64,000 nt of DNA from an uncultured Pelagibacteraceae bacterium (GTDB lineage: Bacteria > Pseudomonadota > Alphaproteobacteria > Pelagibacterales > Pelagibacteraceae). This document shows positions 23,626 through 36,911 of the stretch, piece after piece. The DNA is taken from the NCBI GenBank assembly GCA_902520695.1, contig CABYOT010000002.1:62001-126000 (forward strand), written 5' to 3'. Below the pieces are notes generated by a model. The model did no database searches, was not told the origin of the DNA, and was given only the letters and a program-made list of their open reading frames with translations. The position numbers were made by a program, and so were the translations under genes. Positions within the stretch are counted from its first letter, which is position 1; each line of letters starts with the position of its first letter.

Positions 23626-25161
23626 ATGGAAATAAATCCTTCAGAAGTTACAAAAATATTAAAAGAACAAATTAAAAAGTTTGGTGACAAAGCTGAGGTT
23701 ACTGAAGTTGGTCAAGTTTTATCAGTAGGTGATGGTATAGCAAGAATTTATGGATTAGATAATGTTCAAGCTGGAGAAATGGTAGAATTTTCTGACGGTT
23801 CGAAAGGAATGGCATTAAACTTAGAAAGTGAAAATGTAGGTGTAGTAATTTTTGGTGATGATAAAGCAGTTAAAGAGGGTGATACTGTTAAAAGAACTGG
23901 TGCAATTGTTGATACACCAGTTGGAAAAGAATTGCTTGGCAGAGTAGTTGATGGTTTAGGAAACCCAATTGATGGAAAAGGCGCGTTAGATAAAAGTTTA
24001 AAAAGAAGTAGGGTTGAGGTTAAAGCTCCTGGCATAATTCCACGTAAATCTGTAAGTGAACCAATGCAGACTGGTCTTAAATCAATTGATAGTCTAGTTC
24101 CAATTGGAAGAGGACAAAGAGAATTAATTATTGGTGACAGACAAACTGGTAAAACAGCAGTTGCAATTGATGCTATAATAAACCAGAAAAAAATTAACGA
24201 GTCAGGTGATGAGAAGAAAAAATTATATTGTATTTATGTGGCCGTAGGACAAAAGAGATCTACAGTTAGACAGATTGAAAAAACACTAGAAGAAGCTGGA
24301 GCGATGGAATATACAACAATAGTTGCAGCAACGGCGTCAGATGCAGCACCTTTGCAATTTTTAGCCCCTTATACTGGATGTACTATGGGCGAGTATTTTA
24401 GAGATAATGGGATGCATGCCTTGATTATATATGATGATTTATCAAAACAAGCTGTTGCATATAGACAAATGTCACTTCTATTAAGAAGACCTCCTGGAAG
24501 AGAAGCTTATCCTGGCGATGTCTTTTATCTACACAGTAGATTACTTGAAAGAGCAGCAAAATTGGGTGATGAACATGGTGGAGGCTCTTTAACAGCTCTT
24601 CCAATCATTGAGACTCAAGGAGGTGACGTTTCTGCATTTATACCAACAAATGTAATCTCAATTACTGATGGACAAATTTTCCTTGAAACTGAACTTTTTA
24701 ACCAAGGAATAAGACCTGCCATAAATGTTGGATTATCCGTATCAAGAGTTGGATCATCTGCTCAAACTAAAGCTATGAAGAAAGTTTCAGGGTCCATGAA
24801 ATTGGAGCTCGCGCAATATCGAGAAATGGCTGCGTTTGCACAATTTGGTTCAGACCTCGATGCGTCTACTCAGAAATTACTTAACAGAGGATCAAAGTTA
24901 ACTGAACTTTTAAAGCAAAATCAATATTCTCCCATGACAGTTGCAGAACAAGTCATTTCTGTATTTTGTGGAGTTAGAGGACATCTTGATGATATTGAAC
25001 AAAAGGATATTTCAAGTTTTGAGAGTAAAATTATTGAAAAATGTAAATCTGAAAAGCCAGATATTATTGAGTCAATAACAGCATCAGGAAAACTTGAAGA
25101 TGATAAAGAAAAAGAATTGAATGAAATTATTTTACAACTTAAGAAAGATTTCAACTCATAA
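23626..25161 (+). CDS. atpA: ATP synthase F1 alpha subunit
   Basis: AtpA is the non-catalytic nucleotide-binding subunit of F1. The 511-residue protein has Walker A GDRQTGKT at 170-177, the [16 protein letters not shown] Walker B region, and the signature [17 protein letters not shown]. The ATG follows the atpH stop directly. Length and motifs are unremarkable. Confidence 0.99.
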   Translation: MEINPSEVTKILKEQIKKFGDKAEVTEVGQVLSVGDGIARIYGLDNVQAGEMVEFSDGSKGMALNLESENVGVVIFGDDKAVKEGDTVKRTGAIVDTPVGKELLGRVVDGLGNPIDGKGALDKSLKRSRVEVKAPGIIPRKSVSEPMQTGLKSIDSLVPIGRGQRELIIGDRQTGKTAVAIDAIINQKKINESGDEKKKLYCIYVAVGQKRSTVRQIEKTLEEAGAMEYTTIVAATASDAAPLQFLAPYTGCTMGEYFRDNGMHALIIYDDLSKQAVAYRQMSLLLRRPPGREAYPGDVFYLHSRLLERAAKLGDEHGGGSLTALPIIETQGGDVSAFIPTNVISITDGQIFLETELFNQGIRPAINVGLSVSRVGSSAQTKAMKKVSGSMKLELAQYREMAAFAQFGSDLDASTQKLLNRGSKLTELLKQNQYSPMTVAEQVISVFCGVRGHLDDIEQKDISSFESKIIEKCKSEKPDIIESITASGKLEDDKEKELNEIILQLKKDFNS

Positions 25162-25167
25162 AAAATA

Positions 25168-26043
25168 ATGGCTAGTTTGGACGATCTAAAAAAAAGAATA
25201 TCAAGTGTTAAGTCTACACAGAAGATTACGAAGGCAATGAAAATGGTCGCTGCTGCAAAATTGCGAAGAGCTCAAGAGAGCGCTGAGAAAGGTAGACCTT
25301 ACTCTGATAAAATGAATAATATTATTTTAAATTTATCAAATGGTATCTCAGACATTGAAAATGCTCCAAAACTTTTATCAGGTACTGGTGAAGACAAAGT
25401 ACATTTGTGTGTTGTTATGACATCAGACAGAGGTCTTTGTGGTGGTTTTAACACAAATATTATTAAAAAGGCTAAACAGTATTTTCAAAAAGTTTTAGAT
25501 GAGGGAAAAACCTTAAAAATTATTACGGTAGGAACCAAAGGTTATGACCAACTAAAACGTTTATACGGTGATAATATTATAGAGAGAATATCTTTTAAGG
25601 ACTCTAAAAATGTAAATTATTTTGATGCAGATAAAGTTGGCAAAATAGTTATTGAAAAATTTGAAAAAAAAGAATTTGATGTATGTGCAATTTTTTATAA
25701 CCAATTTAAGAATGTAATTACTCAAATACCACAAGAACAACAAATTATTCCTTTAAAAACATCTGAAAAGGAGGAAAATTCATCAGAAGATAATTATGAA
25801 TTTGAACCTGAAGAAGATGAGATATTGAGCAACTTGTTACCTAAAAATATTTCAACACAGATTTTTAAAGCGATGTTAGAAAATTCAGCTAGCGAGCAAG
25901 GTTCAAGAATGAGTGCAATGGACAATGCAACAAGAAACGCAGGTGAAATGGTTGACAAACTTACTATTGAGTATAATAGAAGTCGTCAGGCAGCAATTAC
26001 TAAAGAGTTAATAGAAATAATTTCAGGAGCAGAAAGTTTATAA
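25168..26043 (+). CDS. atpG: ATP synthase F1 gamma subunit
   Basis: AtpG is the central rotor shaft of F1. The 291-residue protein begins SLDDLKKRISSVKSTQKITKAMKM after residue 1 (split by family into two helices) and ends with the conserved SRQAAITKELIEIISGAESL. The CVVMTSDRGLCGGFN motif is present. An acidic stretch at about residues 200-220 (EENSSEDNYEFEPEEDE) lies in the globular part, where alphaproteobacterial gamma subunits often carry extra residues. Confidence 0.97.
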   Translation: MASLDDLKKRISSVKSTQKITKAMKMVAAAKLRRAQESAEKGRPYSDKMNNIILNLSNGISDIENAPKLLSGTGEDKVHLCVVMTSDRGLCGGFNTNIIKKAKQYFQKVLDEGKTLKIITVGTKGYDQLKRLYGDNIIERISFKDSKNVNYFDADKVGKIVIEKFEKKEFDVCAIFYNQFKNVITQIPQEQQIIPLKTSEKEENSSEDNYEFEPEEDEILSNLLPKNISTQIFKAMLENSASEQGSRMSAMDNATRNAGEMVDKLTIEYNRSRQAAITKELIEIISGAESL

Positions 26044-27464
<1,421 letters not shown>

Positions 27465-27465
<1 letters not shown>

Positions 27466-27857
27466 TGAGCGAAGAATATTCTGTAGAAATAGTAAACCCT
27501 GAAAAATCATTTTTATCAAAAAATGATGTCACCGAGGTAGTTGTCCCTGCATTTGAAGGTGAGATAGGGATTTTAAAAGACCATATTTCTATTATTTCTT
27601 TTTTAAAACCAGGAATAATTAAAATATTTTCAAAGTCTGGCAATGAAAGGTTTTATGTAAATGATGGAATAATTGAATTTAAAGATAATAATCTTTCTAT
27701 ACTTACAAGTCTTATTTTAAATTTAAAAGACATTGATAAAGAAAAAATTTCAGATATTCAGAAATCTGCTGAGAAAGAACTTAGTAAGTCTGATATAAAT
27801 GATCAGGAAAAATATTTGCTAGATCAAAAACTTGAAGTATTAAAATCAATTAACTAA
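27465..27857 (+). CDS. atpC: ATP synthase F1 epsilon subunit
   Basis: AtpC sits on the rotor and can inhibit ATP hydrolysis. The 130-residue protein has the beta-sandwich fold signature FEGEIGILKDHISIISFLKPG and a C-terminal helical part. The last 12 bases overlap the end of the convergent rppH gene, so no intergenic terminator exists for the atp operon. Confidence 0.94.
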
Positions 27858-28325
27858 AATTTTTTTTACTTCTTCTTGAACTTTTTCGTATACATGGAGT
27901 TTAAATTCTACCACAAGTTCAGTAATTTTATCTGGATCTACCCATTTCCATTCAAGAAATTCTGGATGTTTTGTTTTAATATTAATTTCTTTTTCATCAC
28001 CATTAAATCTCATTATATACCATTGTTGTTTTTGACCTTTAAATTTGCCTTTCCAAATAATTCCTAATAATTCATTTGGTAAATGGTAGGTAAGCAAGCC
28101 ATCAATTTTTTTAATTAAACTTACTGATTTAATGCTAGTTTCTTCCTCTAATTCTCTAATTGCAGCTTTATAAAAATCTTCACCTTTATCAACTCCACCT
28201 TGTGGCATTTGCCAAAAGTTTTTTTTATTATCTATTCTTTTTGCAACAAAAATTTTGTTTTCTTTATTTAAAACAACTATCCCGACACCACTTCTAAGTG
28301 GCAAATTTTTATATTTCTCTTTCAT
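27846..28325 (-). CDS. rppH: RNA 5'-pyrophosphohydrolase (Nudix)
   Basis: RppH removes pyrophosphate from mRNA 5' ends and so triggers decay. The 159-residue protein has the RppH-type N-terminus LRSGVGIVVLNKENKIF, the FWQMPQGGVDKGE sequence and a full Nudix box at residues 43-65 (G-x5-E, then RELEEET). It is the last gene of the rplU operon, one base after ctpA, and its 3' end overlaps the convergent atpC gene by 12 bases. An Ap4A-hydrolase activity is possible, but the alphaproteobacterial orthologue is usually called RppH. Confidence 0.93.
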   Translation of the reverse strand: MKEKYKNLPLRSGVGIVVLNKENKIFVAKRIDNKKNFWQMPQGGVDKGEDFYKAAIRELEEETSIKSVSLIKKIDGLLTYHLPNELLGIIWKGKFKGQKQQWYIMRFNGDEKEINIKTKHPEFLEWKWVDPDKITELVVEFKLHVYEKVQEEVKKILVN

Positions 28326-28326
28326 T

Positions 28327-29469
28327 TTAGCCGTTTAAAAGCTCTAGAGCAAATTGAAGTTGATTGTCTGTGTCAGTATTAAACCTAAAGTCATCAGATC
28401 CTTCAGCTATCTCAATATCAGGCGAAACACCTATTTCTGAAATAGATTTTCCAGATGGAAGATAATATTTTGATACAGTTAATCTTATTGCACCTTTATT
28501 TTTGAGTGGAATAATGGATTGGACAGAGCCTTTACCATAGCTATTTTCTCCTATTATTATTGCCCTTTTGTGATCCTTAAGTGCACCTGCTACAATTTCA
28601 GAGGCGGATGCAGAACCATAATTTATTAAAACAACAATTGTGTTTCCATCTAATATGTCACCTCTTTTTGCAAAGAATTTTCTACTTTCATATTTCCTTT
28701 TACTTTTTGTTGAAACAATTTCTCCACTATCTATAAAAAAATCTGTAATTTTAATTGCTTGAGAAAGTAGCCCACCTGGATTGTTTCTTAAATCTAAAAT
28801 AAAATTTTTAACATTTTCATTTTTTTTAAATTCTTTTATTTTATCTCTAATTTGACCACTACTATTTTCATTAAATGAGGTAAGTCTTAAATAACCAGTT
28901 TGATTATTTAATATCTCAGATTTTACAGATGAAACTTTAATTTTTTCTCTTGTAATATTAAAAACTAATGCCTTTCGTTCACCTCTTCTTCTGACTGTTA
29001 TTTCAATATCTGATCCAACAGGACCTCTCATTATATCGACCGCTTCACTTAAGGATTTACCTTGAACCTGAATATCATTAATTCTTACTATGTAATCACC
29101 AGCTTTAACTCCTGCTTCAGCAGCAGGTGAGTCGTCCATAGGAGTTATTACTTTTATAACTCCAGCTTCCATACTCACTTCAATTCCAAGCCCTCCAAAT
29201 TCACCACTTGTTTCCGTTTGCATACTTTGATAAGATTGAGGTGACATATAAGCTGAATAAGGATCTAAAGATTGAAGAACACCATTGATTGCAGCATCCA
29301 TTGCATCACTTTGGTTCACCTCATCAACAAATTCTTTATTAATTTTATCTAAGACTTCTGAAAAAACATCTATTTTTTTATAAATATCATTCTCTTCTGA
29401 TGCGCTAACAATATTAGTTACGAAAAAAAAAATAAATAACGATAAGTAATATATTTTAAGTTTTTTCAT
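28327..29469 (-). CDS. ctpA: Carboxyl-terminal processing protease (S41 family)
   Basis: CtpA is a periplasmic Ser/Lys protease that trims envelope proteins, in several bacteria peptidoglycan hydrolases. The 380-residue protein begins with a signal peptide (hydrophobic residues about 6-21, VSASEE cleavage area), then a PDZ domain (about 85-165, GGLGIEVSMEAG) and the S41 domain with NPGGLLSQAI, the catalytic serine in GSASASE at 285-291 and the general-base Lys313 in YGKGSVQ. The start codon overlaps the rsfS stop by one base. The place next to rsfS and rppH is common in alphaproteobacteria. Confidence 0.95.
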   Translation of the reverse strand: MKKLKIYYLSLFIFFFVTNIVSASEENDIYKKIDVFSEVLDKINKEFVDEVNQSDAMDAAINGVLQSLDPYSAYMSPQSYQSMQTETSGEFGGLGIEVSMEAGVIKVITPMDDSPAAEAGVKAGDYIVRINDIQVQGKSLSEAVDIMRGPVGSDIEITVRRRGERKALVFNITREKIKVSSVKSEILNNQTGYLRLTSFNENSSGQIRDKIKEFKKNENVKNFILDLRNNPGGLLSQAIKITDFFIDSGEIVSTKSKRKYESRKFFAKRGDILDGNTIVVLINYGSASASEIVAGALKDHKRAIIIGENSYGKGSVQSIIPLKNKGAIRLTVSKYYLPSGKSISEIGVSPDIEIAEGSDDFRFNTDTDNQLQFALELLNG

Positions 29470-29819
29470 TATATAATTACTTTTTCTTTAGGAATTAATT
29501 CAGACCATATTTTTTCTAATTCATAAAATTTTCTTTTTTCAGGATTGAAAATATGAATAATAAGATCTATTCCATCTACAAGTTTCCAATCGCTACTTTC
29601 TCTTCCTTCAATTTTACAATTACTTACACCATTTTTTTTCAAGTATTCATATACTTGCTCTGATAAAGCTTGGATATGTCTTGAAGACGTTCCGCTAGCG
29701 ATTATCATTTGATCCGCGATTGACGATTTTCCATCTAAATCTATTGAAACAATATCCAGGGCTTTATTTGCATCTAAGAGATTTACCACATCTTTGTGAA
29801 GAGAAGAGATTTTGTCCAT
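29469..29819 (-). CDS. rsfS: Ribosomal silencing factor RsfS
   Basis: RsfS binds ribosomal protein L14 and blocks subunit joining when nutrients are scarce. The 116-residue protein shows the family pattern KALDIVSIDLDGKSSIADQM, IASGTSSRHIQALSEQVYEYLK and ESSDWKLVDGIDLIIHIF. It lies between nadD (17 bases upstream) and ctpA, the usual place. Regulation of translation in starvation fits an oligotroph, but that is family knowledge. Confidence 0.95.
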   Translation of the reverse strand: MDKISSLHKDVVNLLDANKALDIVSIDLDGKSSIADQMIIASGTSSRHIQALSEQVYEYLKKNGVSNCKIEGRESSDWKLVDGIDLIIHIFNPEKRKFYELEKIWSELIPKEKVII

Positions 29820-29836
29820 TAATTAATAAAAGAGTA

Positions 29837-30373
29837 TCAAATTTTTCTTAATTTTGAAGATGAAATATTGACCTTATTAAATTTTATAAATTTTAAGCTT
29901 TTCTTACTATATTTTTTAAAGCTTCTAGAACTTAATGATTTTGCCTTATATCTGTCTCTATCAAATACTAGAATGTTACAAATAGATGAAATTAAATCAG
30001 GATTCTTCCATTTGTGAAAATTAATCAAACTATCTGCTCCCATTATAAAATAAATATCAGTCTTTTTATTGTTTTTTTTTATATACTTTATCAGGTCAAT
30101 TGTTCTATTTGATTTAATTTTATCCTCAAAATATTTAACTTTTATAAATAGATTTTTTTGAGCAATCTTTTTTGCAAAATTAATTCTTTTATTTAAACTT
30201 AAACTACTTTTCCCTTTAAATGGATTTTTTTTGGTTACCACCCAAATAATTTTATCAATATCAAATCTTTTTTTTGCCTCTTTAGAGATACTTAAATGTC
30301 CTTTATGTGCTGGATCAAAAGTGCCTCCAAGAATACCAATTTTTTTTTTATTTCCTTGTTTGTCCAGATCCAT
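29837..30373 (-). CDS. nadD: Nicotinate-nucleotide adenylyltransferase
   Basis: NadD adenylates nicotinate mononucleotide in NAD synthesis. The nucleotidyltransferase motif GILGGTFDPAHKGHLSISK is near the N-terminus and SSSKLRK near the C-terminus matches the ISSTxIR motif. I choose the ATG at 30373 (MDLDKQ, 178 residues) over the one three codons upstream, because a GAGA lies at SD distance from it and the N-terminus stays short as in the family; either start overlaps proA by 26-35 bases. Confidence 0.92.
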   Translation of the reverse strand: MDLDKQGNKKKIGILGGTFDPAHKGHLSISKEAKKRFDIDKIIWVVTKKNPFKGKSSLSLNKRINFAKKIAQKNLFIKVKYFEDKIKSNRTIDLIKYIKKNNKKTDIYFIMGADSLINFHKWKNPDLISSICNILVFDRDRYKAKSLSSRSFKKYSKKSLKFIKFNKVNISSSKLRKI

Positions 30374-31591
30374 ATATCTCATATTTGTAACTAAGTAGCT
30401 GGTTTAGTCCAACAGGACCTCTTGGTGGAAGTTTATTTGTTGAAATTCCAACCTCACCTCCAAAACCAAATTCTCCTCCATCAGCATACTGTGTTGAAGA
30501 ATTGTGAATAGCGATCGAACTTTTAACATTTTTTATAAAAAATTTTGCAGAAATTTTATTGTTTGTAATTATCGCATCAGTATGCATTGTTCCGTATTTA
30601 TTTATATGATTTACTGCATCATTAATATTGTTTACTAATTTTACAGATATTTTTGCAGATAAATGTTCCTTCGACCATGTTTTATTATTTGCTAATTTTG
30701 AATTCCCGTTAAACAATTTAGAAATTTTTCTATCAGCATAAATATAGCAACCTCTTTCAGTGAGTTCATTTAATATCTCATTTACATTTTTAGATTTATT
30801 TTTATGTATTAAGAGTGTCTCAGTAGCTCCACAAATGCTAGTATTGCGCAACTTAGCATTGATTAATATTTTCTTTGCCATATTAAGATTAGCATCTTTA
30901 TCAATATATGTATGACATATACCTTCAAGGTGACCAATTACAGGAACAGAGGATAAATCTTGAACTTTTTTTACAAGACTTTTTCCACCCCTTGGAATAA
31001 TAACATCTATATATTCTGACATTTTTGACAACATATAGTCGACCAGTTTTCTATTTTTATTCTCTATAAACTGAACAAAATTCTTATTTATTTTATTTTT
31101 TTCTAAAGATTTTCTAAAAAGATCAGCTAAAATTTTATTACTAAAGTAAGCCTCTGACCCTCCTCTTAATATTACGCAGTTCCCAGATTTAAAACAAAGT
31201 GTGGATACATCCGAAGTAACATTTGGTCTACTTTCATAAATTACGCCAATAATACCAATTGGAATTGATACTTTCTTAAGTTTTAAGCCGTTTGGTCTTT
31301 TCCAGGTTTCTATATCAACATCTACTGGATCCTTAAATTTTGAAATAGTTTTAATTGACTTAATAATTGACCTTATTTTTTCATTATTAAGAGCAAGTCT
31401 TTTAATTAAATTCTCTTTAAGTTTTTTAGATTTGGCAATTTTTATATCTTTTGCGTTTTCGACCAAAATTTTGTTTTGGTTTTTTAAAATAAGTTGAATG
31501 TAATAATTTAATACTTTATTTTTTCTTTTATTACTTATTTTGTTTTGAAAAGCAATTTTTGCATTTAAACCAATTTTTTCTAAAATTTTAC

Positions 31592-31595
<4 letters not shown>
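30348..31595 (-). CDS. proA: Glutamate-5-semialdehyde dehydrogenase
   Basis: ProA reduces gamma-glutamyl phosphate to glutamate semialdehyde for proline synthesis. The 415-residue protein shows IPIGIIGVIYESRPNVTSDV, LRGGSEAYFSN and PRGGKSLVKKV. The catalytic cysteine is Cys255 in TSICGATETLLIH. Its start overlaps the proB stop by 4 bases, so kinase and reductase are coupled, as is usual since the intermediate is labile. Confidence 0.96.
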
Positions 31596-33686
<2,091 letters not shown>

Positions 33687-33701
33687 TTAATTAGCTGTCT
33701 A

Positions 33702-33956
33702 CTAATTAGGCTTTACTGATACGTAAGTTCTGTCTGATTTACTCTTTTTAAAAACAACTTTTCCTTTAACAACAGAAAAAATTGAATGGTCTTTACCCAT
33801 TCCAACATTTTCCCCAGGAAAAATTTTAGTGCCTCTTTGTCTTACAATAATATTTCCAGGTATTACTAATTCACCACCATATTTTTTCACACCAAGTCTA
33901 CGGCCAGCGCTATCTCTTCCATTTCTAGATGATCCACCTGCTTTTTTTGTTGCCAT
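33702..33956 (-). CDS. rpmA: 50S ribosomal protein L27
   Basis: L27 reaches into the peptidyl transferase centre with its N-terminus. The 84-residue protein begins [18 protein letters not shown] and has [19 protein letters not shown], both diagnostic. No cleavable N-terminal extension of the Firmicutes kind is present. It lies 11 bases after rplU in the operon. Confidence 0.98.
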   Translation of the reverse strand: MATKKAGGSSRNGRDSAGRRLGVKKYGGELVIPGNIIVRQRGTKIFPGENVGMGKDHSIFSVVKGKVVFKKSKSDRTYVSVKPN

Positions 33957-33967
33957 AAATTACCTAT

Positions 33968-34378
33968 TTATTTTGAAGCCTCAGTTTTTTCTTTTGTAGC
34001 TTCTTTAACTACAACTTCACTTTTTTTCATCTTTTCAGCCTCTGATAAAAGTTTACCATCTTTTGAAAAAATTTTGTTTATTCTTATTAGTGAATACTGT
34101 TGTCTGTGTCCGTTTTTACGTCTTGAATTTTTTCTTCTTCTTTTTTTAAAAATTAGAACAGTTCTTTCTTTGCCATTTTTTAATAGTTCAGCTTCAACTT
34201 TCGCACCATCTAAAGTTGGTGTACCTAATTCAATGCTCTTATCATCTCCATAAGCTAAAATTTCATTGAATTCCACTTTAGTGGCTGGATTTGACTCAGC
34301 TAATTTTTCTATTTTAATTATTTCACCAGCTGAGACTTTGTACTGTTTTCCACCTGTTTGTATAACTGCGTATGACAT
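33968..34378 (-). CDS. rplU: 50S ribosomal protein L21 with C-terminal extension
   Basis: L21 binds 23S rRNA in the large subunit. The first about 100 residues match the family (SYAVIQTGGKQYKVSAGE, KKRRRKNSRRKNGHRQQYSLIR, the latter split across a basic loop). The protein is 136 residues where E. coli has 103; the extra part is a lysine/glutamate-rich tail ending KEKTEASK, of a type common in alphaproteobacterial L21. It is the first gene of the nine-gene minus-strand operon and has a good promoter 28 bases upstream. Confidence 0.96.
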   Translation of the reverse strand: MSYAVIQTGGKQYKVSAGEIIKIEKLAESNPATKVEFNEILAYGDDKSIELGTPTLDGAKVEAELLKNGKERTVLIFKKRRRKNSRRKNGHRQQYSLIRINKIFSKDGKLLSEAEKMKKSEVVVKEATKEKTEASK

Positions 34379-34405
34379 TAACGAACCTAATTTTTAATTA
34401 TCAGC

Positions 34406-34433
34406 AATATAGTCAGGGCCTTATTTTAGTCAA
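34406..34433 (-). promoter_or_regulatory. Sigma-70-type promoter of the rplU-rpmA-obgE-proBA-nadD-rsfS-ctpA-rppH operon
   Basis: On the minus strand a TTGACT box (34433-34428) is separated by 16 bases from TATATT (34411-34406). The boxes match the consensus at 5 of 6 positions each and lie 27 bases before the rplU start codon, in the only gap (65 bases) upstream of this operon. That predicts a short leader of about 20 bases. Confidence 0.72.
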
Positions 34434-34443
34434 GCTGAATAAG

Positions 34444-35163
34444 CTAGAAATTATCCTTTAAATCTCTCAATTTTGAGAAGTTTTCAACATTTTTTGATCT
34501 TAAAAAAATATTAGTTTGTAGCTCATCTTCAAGTGTCGATGGAATAGTTGGCTGACCTTTGGCCAGACGATTTTTTATAAACTCAATTTTCGAAATTAAG
34601 GCTTTATTTTCTGGATCGTGTTTTAGGCAAAAATCTGAATTTTTTAATGTATATTCATGTCCACAATAAATTTCTGTCTCAATTGGTAAATTCTTTAACA
34701 ACTGCAAAGAATTAAACATCTGTTCATGAGTGCCCTCAAACACTCTTCCACAACCTAATGAAAATAATGTATCTCCAGAAAATAATGCATTTTCATTAAA
34801 AAAATAGAAACATATATGACCTAAAGTATGTCCTGGAATATGAAAAACTTTTGCTTCAAATATACCGTCTTTCCAAGTTTCATCATTTTTTACAGATATA
34901 TCTATTTCAGGTATTCTATGTTTATCCTCATTAAATCCTATAACCTTAGCATTATATAATTTCTTGAGCTCTTTATTGCCTCCAACGTGATCATAATGAT
35001 GGTGAGTATTCATTATGAATCTTAATCTTAGATTAAGACTTTCAATTTTATTTATAATAGGCTCTGCTTCACTAGGATCAATTACAATGGTAGACTTTGT
35101 TAACTCATCAATTAATAAATATGAAAAATTATCTTCTAAACATTTTACAATTTCTATTTTCAT
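34444..35163 (-). CDS. gloB: Hydroxyacylglutathione hydrolase (glyoxalase II)
   Basis: GloB hydrolyses S-lactoylglutathione in methylglyoxal detoxification. The 239-residue metallo-beta-lactamase-fold protein has the metal motif THHHYDH at 53-59, HIPGHTLGHICFYF, FSGDTLFSLGCGRVFEG and YCGHEYTLKN, the last being typical of GloB as opposed to other family members. It is third in the metX-metW operon, one base after metW; that position is seen in other alphaproteobacteria, with no clear biochemical link to methionine. Confidence 0.94.
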   Translation of the reverse strand: MKIEIVKCLEDNFSYLLIDELTKSTIVIDPSEAEPIINKIESLNLRLRFIMNTHHHYDHVGGNKELKKLYNAKVIGFNEDKHRIPEIDISVKNDETWKDGIFEAKVFHIPGHTLGHICFYFFNENALFSGDTLFSLGCGRVFEGTHEQMFNSLQLLKNLPIETEIYCGHEYTLKNSDFCLKHDPENKALISKIEFIKNRLAKGQPTIPSTLEDELQTNIFLRSKNVENFSKLRDLKDNF

Positions 35164-35164
35164 T

Positions 35165-35761
35165 TTACTTTTCTAATAAAAAAATACCTAATTCAGATAT
35201 TAGGTTTTTATATTTTAAATTTGAAGTTGTAATATTTGAAATTTTCTCTCCATTTAAAGAAATTGATTTGTAAATATTAACTCTTTTGTTGTTACAAAAA
35301 TTATAAAAATCTTGAATTGTACACATATGTAGGTTGGGAGTATTATACCATTGATAAGGTAAATTCTTTGTAACTGGCATTTCTCCTTTTAATAGCAAAT
35401 CTAATCTAACTTTCCAATGTCCAAAATTTGGAATTGTAACAATTACCTTTTTTCCTACTCGTAATAGATTTTCAATAACATTTTCTGGGCTCATAAATGC
35501 TTGAAGAGTTTGACTTAATATTACATAATCAAATGATAAATCCGGAAATTGCTTTAAATCATTCTCTGCGTCACCTTCAATAACAGCCAAACCTTTAGAT
35601 AAACATTTTTTTACTTTTTCTTTAGAAATTTCAAGTCCTCTAACATCTACCACTTTATTTTTTAATAGATATTCCATCAAAATTCCATCGCCACATCCAA
35701 CGTCCAAGACTCTTGATTTTTCCTCAATAAACTTAGAAATAACTTTAAATTCTTCTTTCAT
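35165..35761 (-). CDS. metW: Methionine biosynthesis protein MetW
   Basis: MetW is a methyltransferase-fold protein of 198 residues that always accompanies MetX in alpha-, beta- and many gammaproteobacteria and is needed for full homoserine acetylation in some. It shows VLDVGCGDG at about 18-26, the PNFGHWKVRLDLLLKGEMPVT stretch split as IPNFGHWKVR and the PYQWYNTPNLHMCTIQDF segment, all typical of MetW. It overlaps metX by 17 bases, so translation is coupled. Confidence 0.95.
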   Translation of the reverse strand: MKEEFKVISKFIEEKSRVLDVGCGDGILMEYLLKNKVVDVRGLEISKEKVKKCLSKGLAVIEGDAENDLKQFPDLSFDYVILSQTLQAFMSPENVIENLLRVGKKVIVTIPNFGHWKVRLDLLLKGEMPVTKNLPYQWYNTPNLHMCTIQDFYNFCNNKRVNIYKSISLNGEKISNITTSNLKYKNLISELGIFLLEK

Positions 35762-36860
35762 TGATATTAGAATAAGTTGTATTTAAATAATTTTTAATAG
35801 TGCTTAAAAAATCTGGCACGTCTAATAGAAAGGAATCGTGGCCTTTGTCGGTTTTTATTTCTACAAAACCAACATCAGCACCAATTGCATTAAGCGCTAT
35901 TACAATATCTTTATTCTCAGAGGTTGGGTATAACCAATCAGAAGTAAAGGAAATGATGAAAAATTTTGTTTTGGTATTTTTAAATGCTTTGGAAAGGTTT
36001 CCTCCATATTGTTTAGTTAAATCAAAATAATCCATCGCTCTAGTGATATACAAATAACTATTTGCATCGAATCTATCTACAAATACAGACCCTTGATATC
36101 TTAAATAACTCTCAATTTGAAAGTCAGCATCAAATCCAAATTTTAAATCAGATCTTTCTTGAAGATTCCTACCAAACTTTTCTTGTAAACCTTGTTTTGA
36201 TAAATACGTGATATGAGCAGCCATCCTAGCAACAGCCAAACCTTTATCTGGATTTGTTGATTTTTGATCATACAACCCATCTCTCCAATTGCTATCAGAC
36301 ATTATTGCTTGTCTTCCAAGTTCATTAAAAGCAATATTTTGAGCTGAATGACTAGCCGTACAAGCAATTGGTAAAGCTACTTTAGCCTTATTCGGAAAGT
36401 TTGATACGAATTGTAAAACTTGCATTCCACCCATGGAGCCGCCAGCAACTGCAAATAATTTTTCTATCTTTAAGTAATCTAATAGATTGTATTGAGCATT
36501 AACCATATCGTTAATTGTAATTACAGGAAAATTTGTACCTATAGGTTTATTGGTCAAAGGATCAATAGTTCCTGGTCCGTAGGATCCCATACATCCACCA
36601 ATAACATTTGCACAGATAACAAAAAATTTATCAGTATCGAATGATTTACCTGGACCAACTGCATAGTTCCACCAACCCTCTTTTTTTGTAATCGGATTGA
36701 TGCCTGAAGCATACTGGTCGCCAGTTAACGCATGAAAAATTAATATAGCATTATCTTTCTTCTCATTAAGATTTCCATAGGTCTCATAAGCTAATGGAAA
36801 GTTCGATATTTCTTTGCCACAATCAAGCTTAAGAGTTTTCTCAATAATTATATTTTTCAT
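35745..36860 (-). CDS. metX: Homoserine O-acetyltransferase
   Basis: MetX acetylates homoserine to O-acetylhomoserine, the acceptor for sulfide or methanethiol in methionine synthesis. The 371-residue alpha/beta-hydrolase has the nucleophile Ser142 in GGSMGGMQ, Asp308 in FTSDWLYPT and His341 in DKGHDSF, a complete triad. The leader holds a SAM-II riboswitch, so SAM most likely represses it. In a DMSP-degrading organism the methanethiol released by the Dmd pathway could be captured on its product, which is inference. Confidence 0.96.
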   Translation of the reverse strand: MKNIIIEKTLKLDCGKEISNFPLAYETYGNLNEKKDNAILIFHALTGDQYASGINPITKKEGWWNYAVGPGKSFDTDKFFVICANVIGGCMGSYGPGTIDPLTNKPIGTNFPVITINDMVNAQYNLLDYLKIEKLFAVAGGSMGGMQVLQFVSNFPNKAKVALPIACTASHSAQNIAFNELGRQAIMSDSNWRDGLYDQKSTNPDKGLAVARMAAHITYLSKQGLQEKFGRNLQERSDLKFGFDADFQIESYLRYQGSVFVDRFDANSYLYITRAMDYFDLTKQYGGNLSKAFKNTKTKFFIISFTSDWLYPTSENKDIVIALNAIGADVGFVEIKTDKGHDSFLLDVPDFLSTIKNYLNTTYSNINERRI

Positions 36861-36911
36861 TTTATTTTAATTGCTCATAAAAATTTTGCTGTAATGAATT
36901 GTGAGAAAAAA

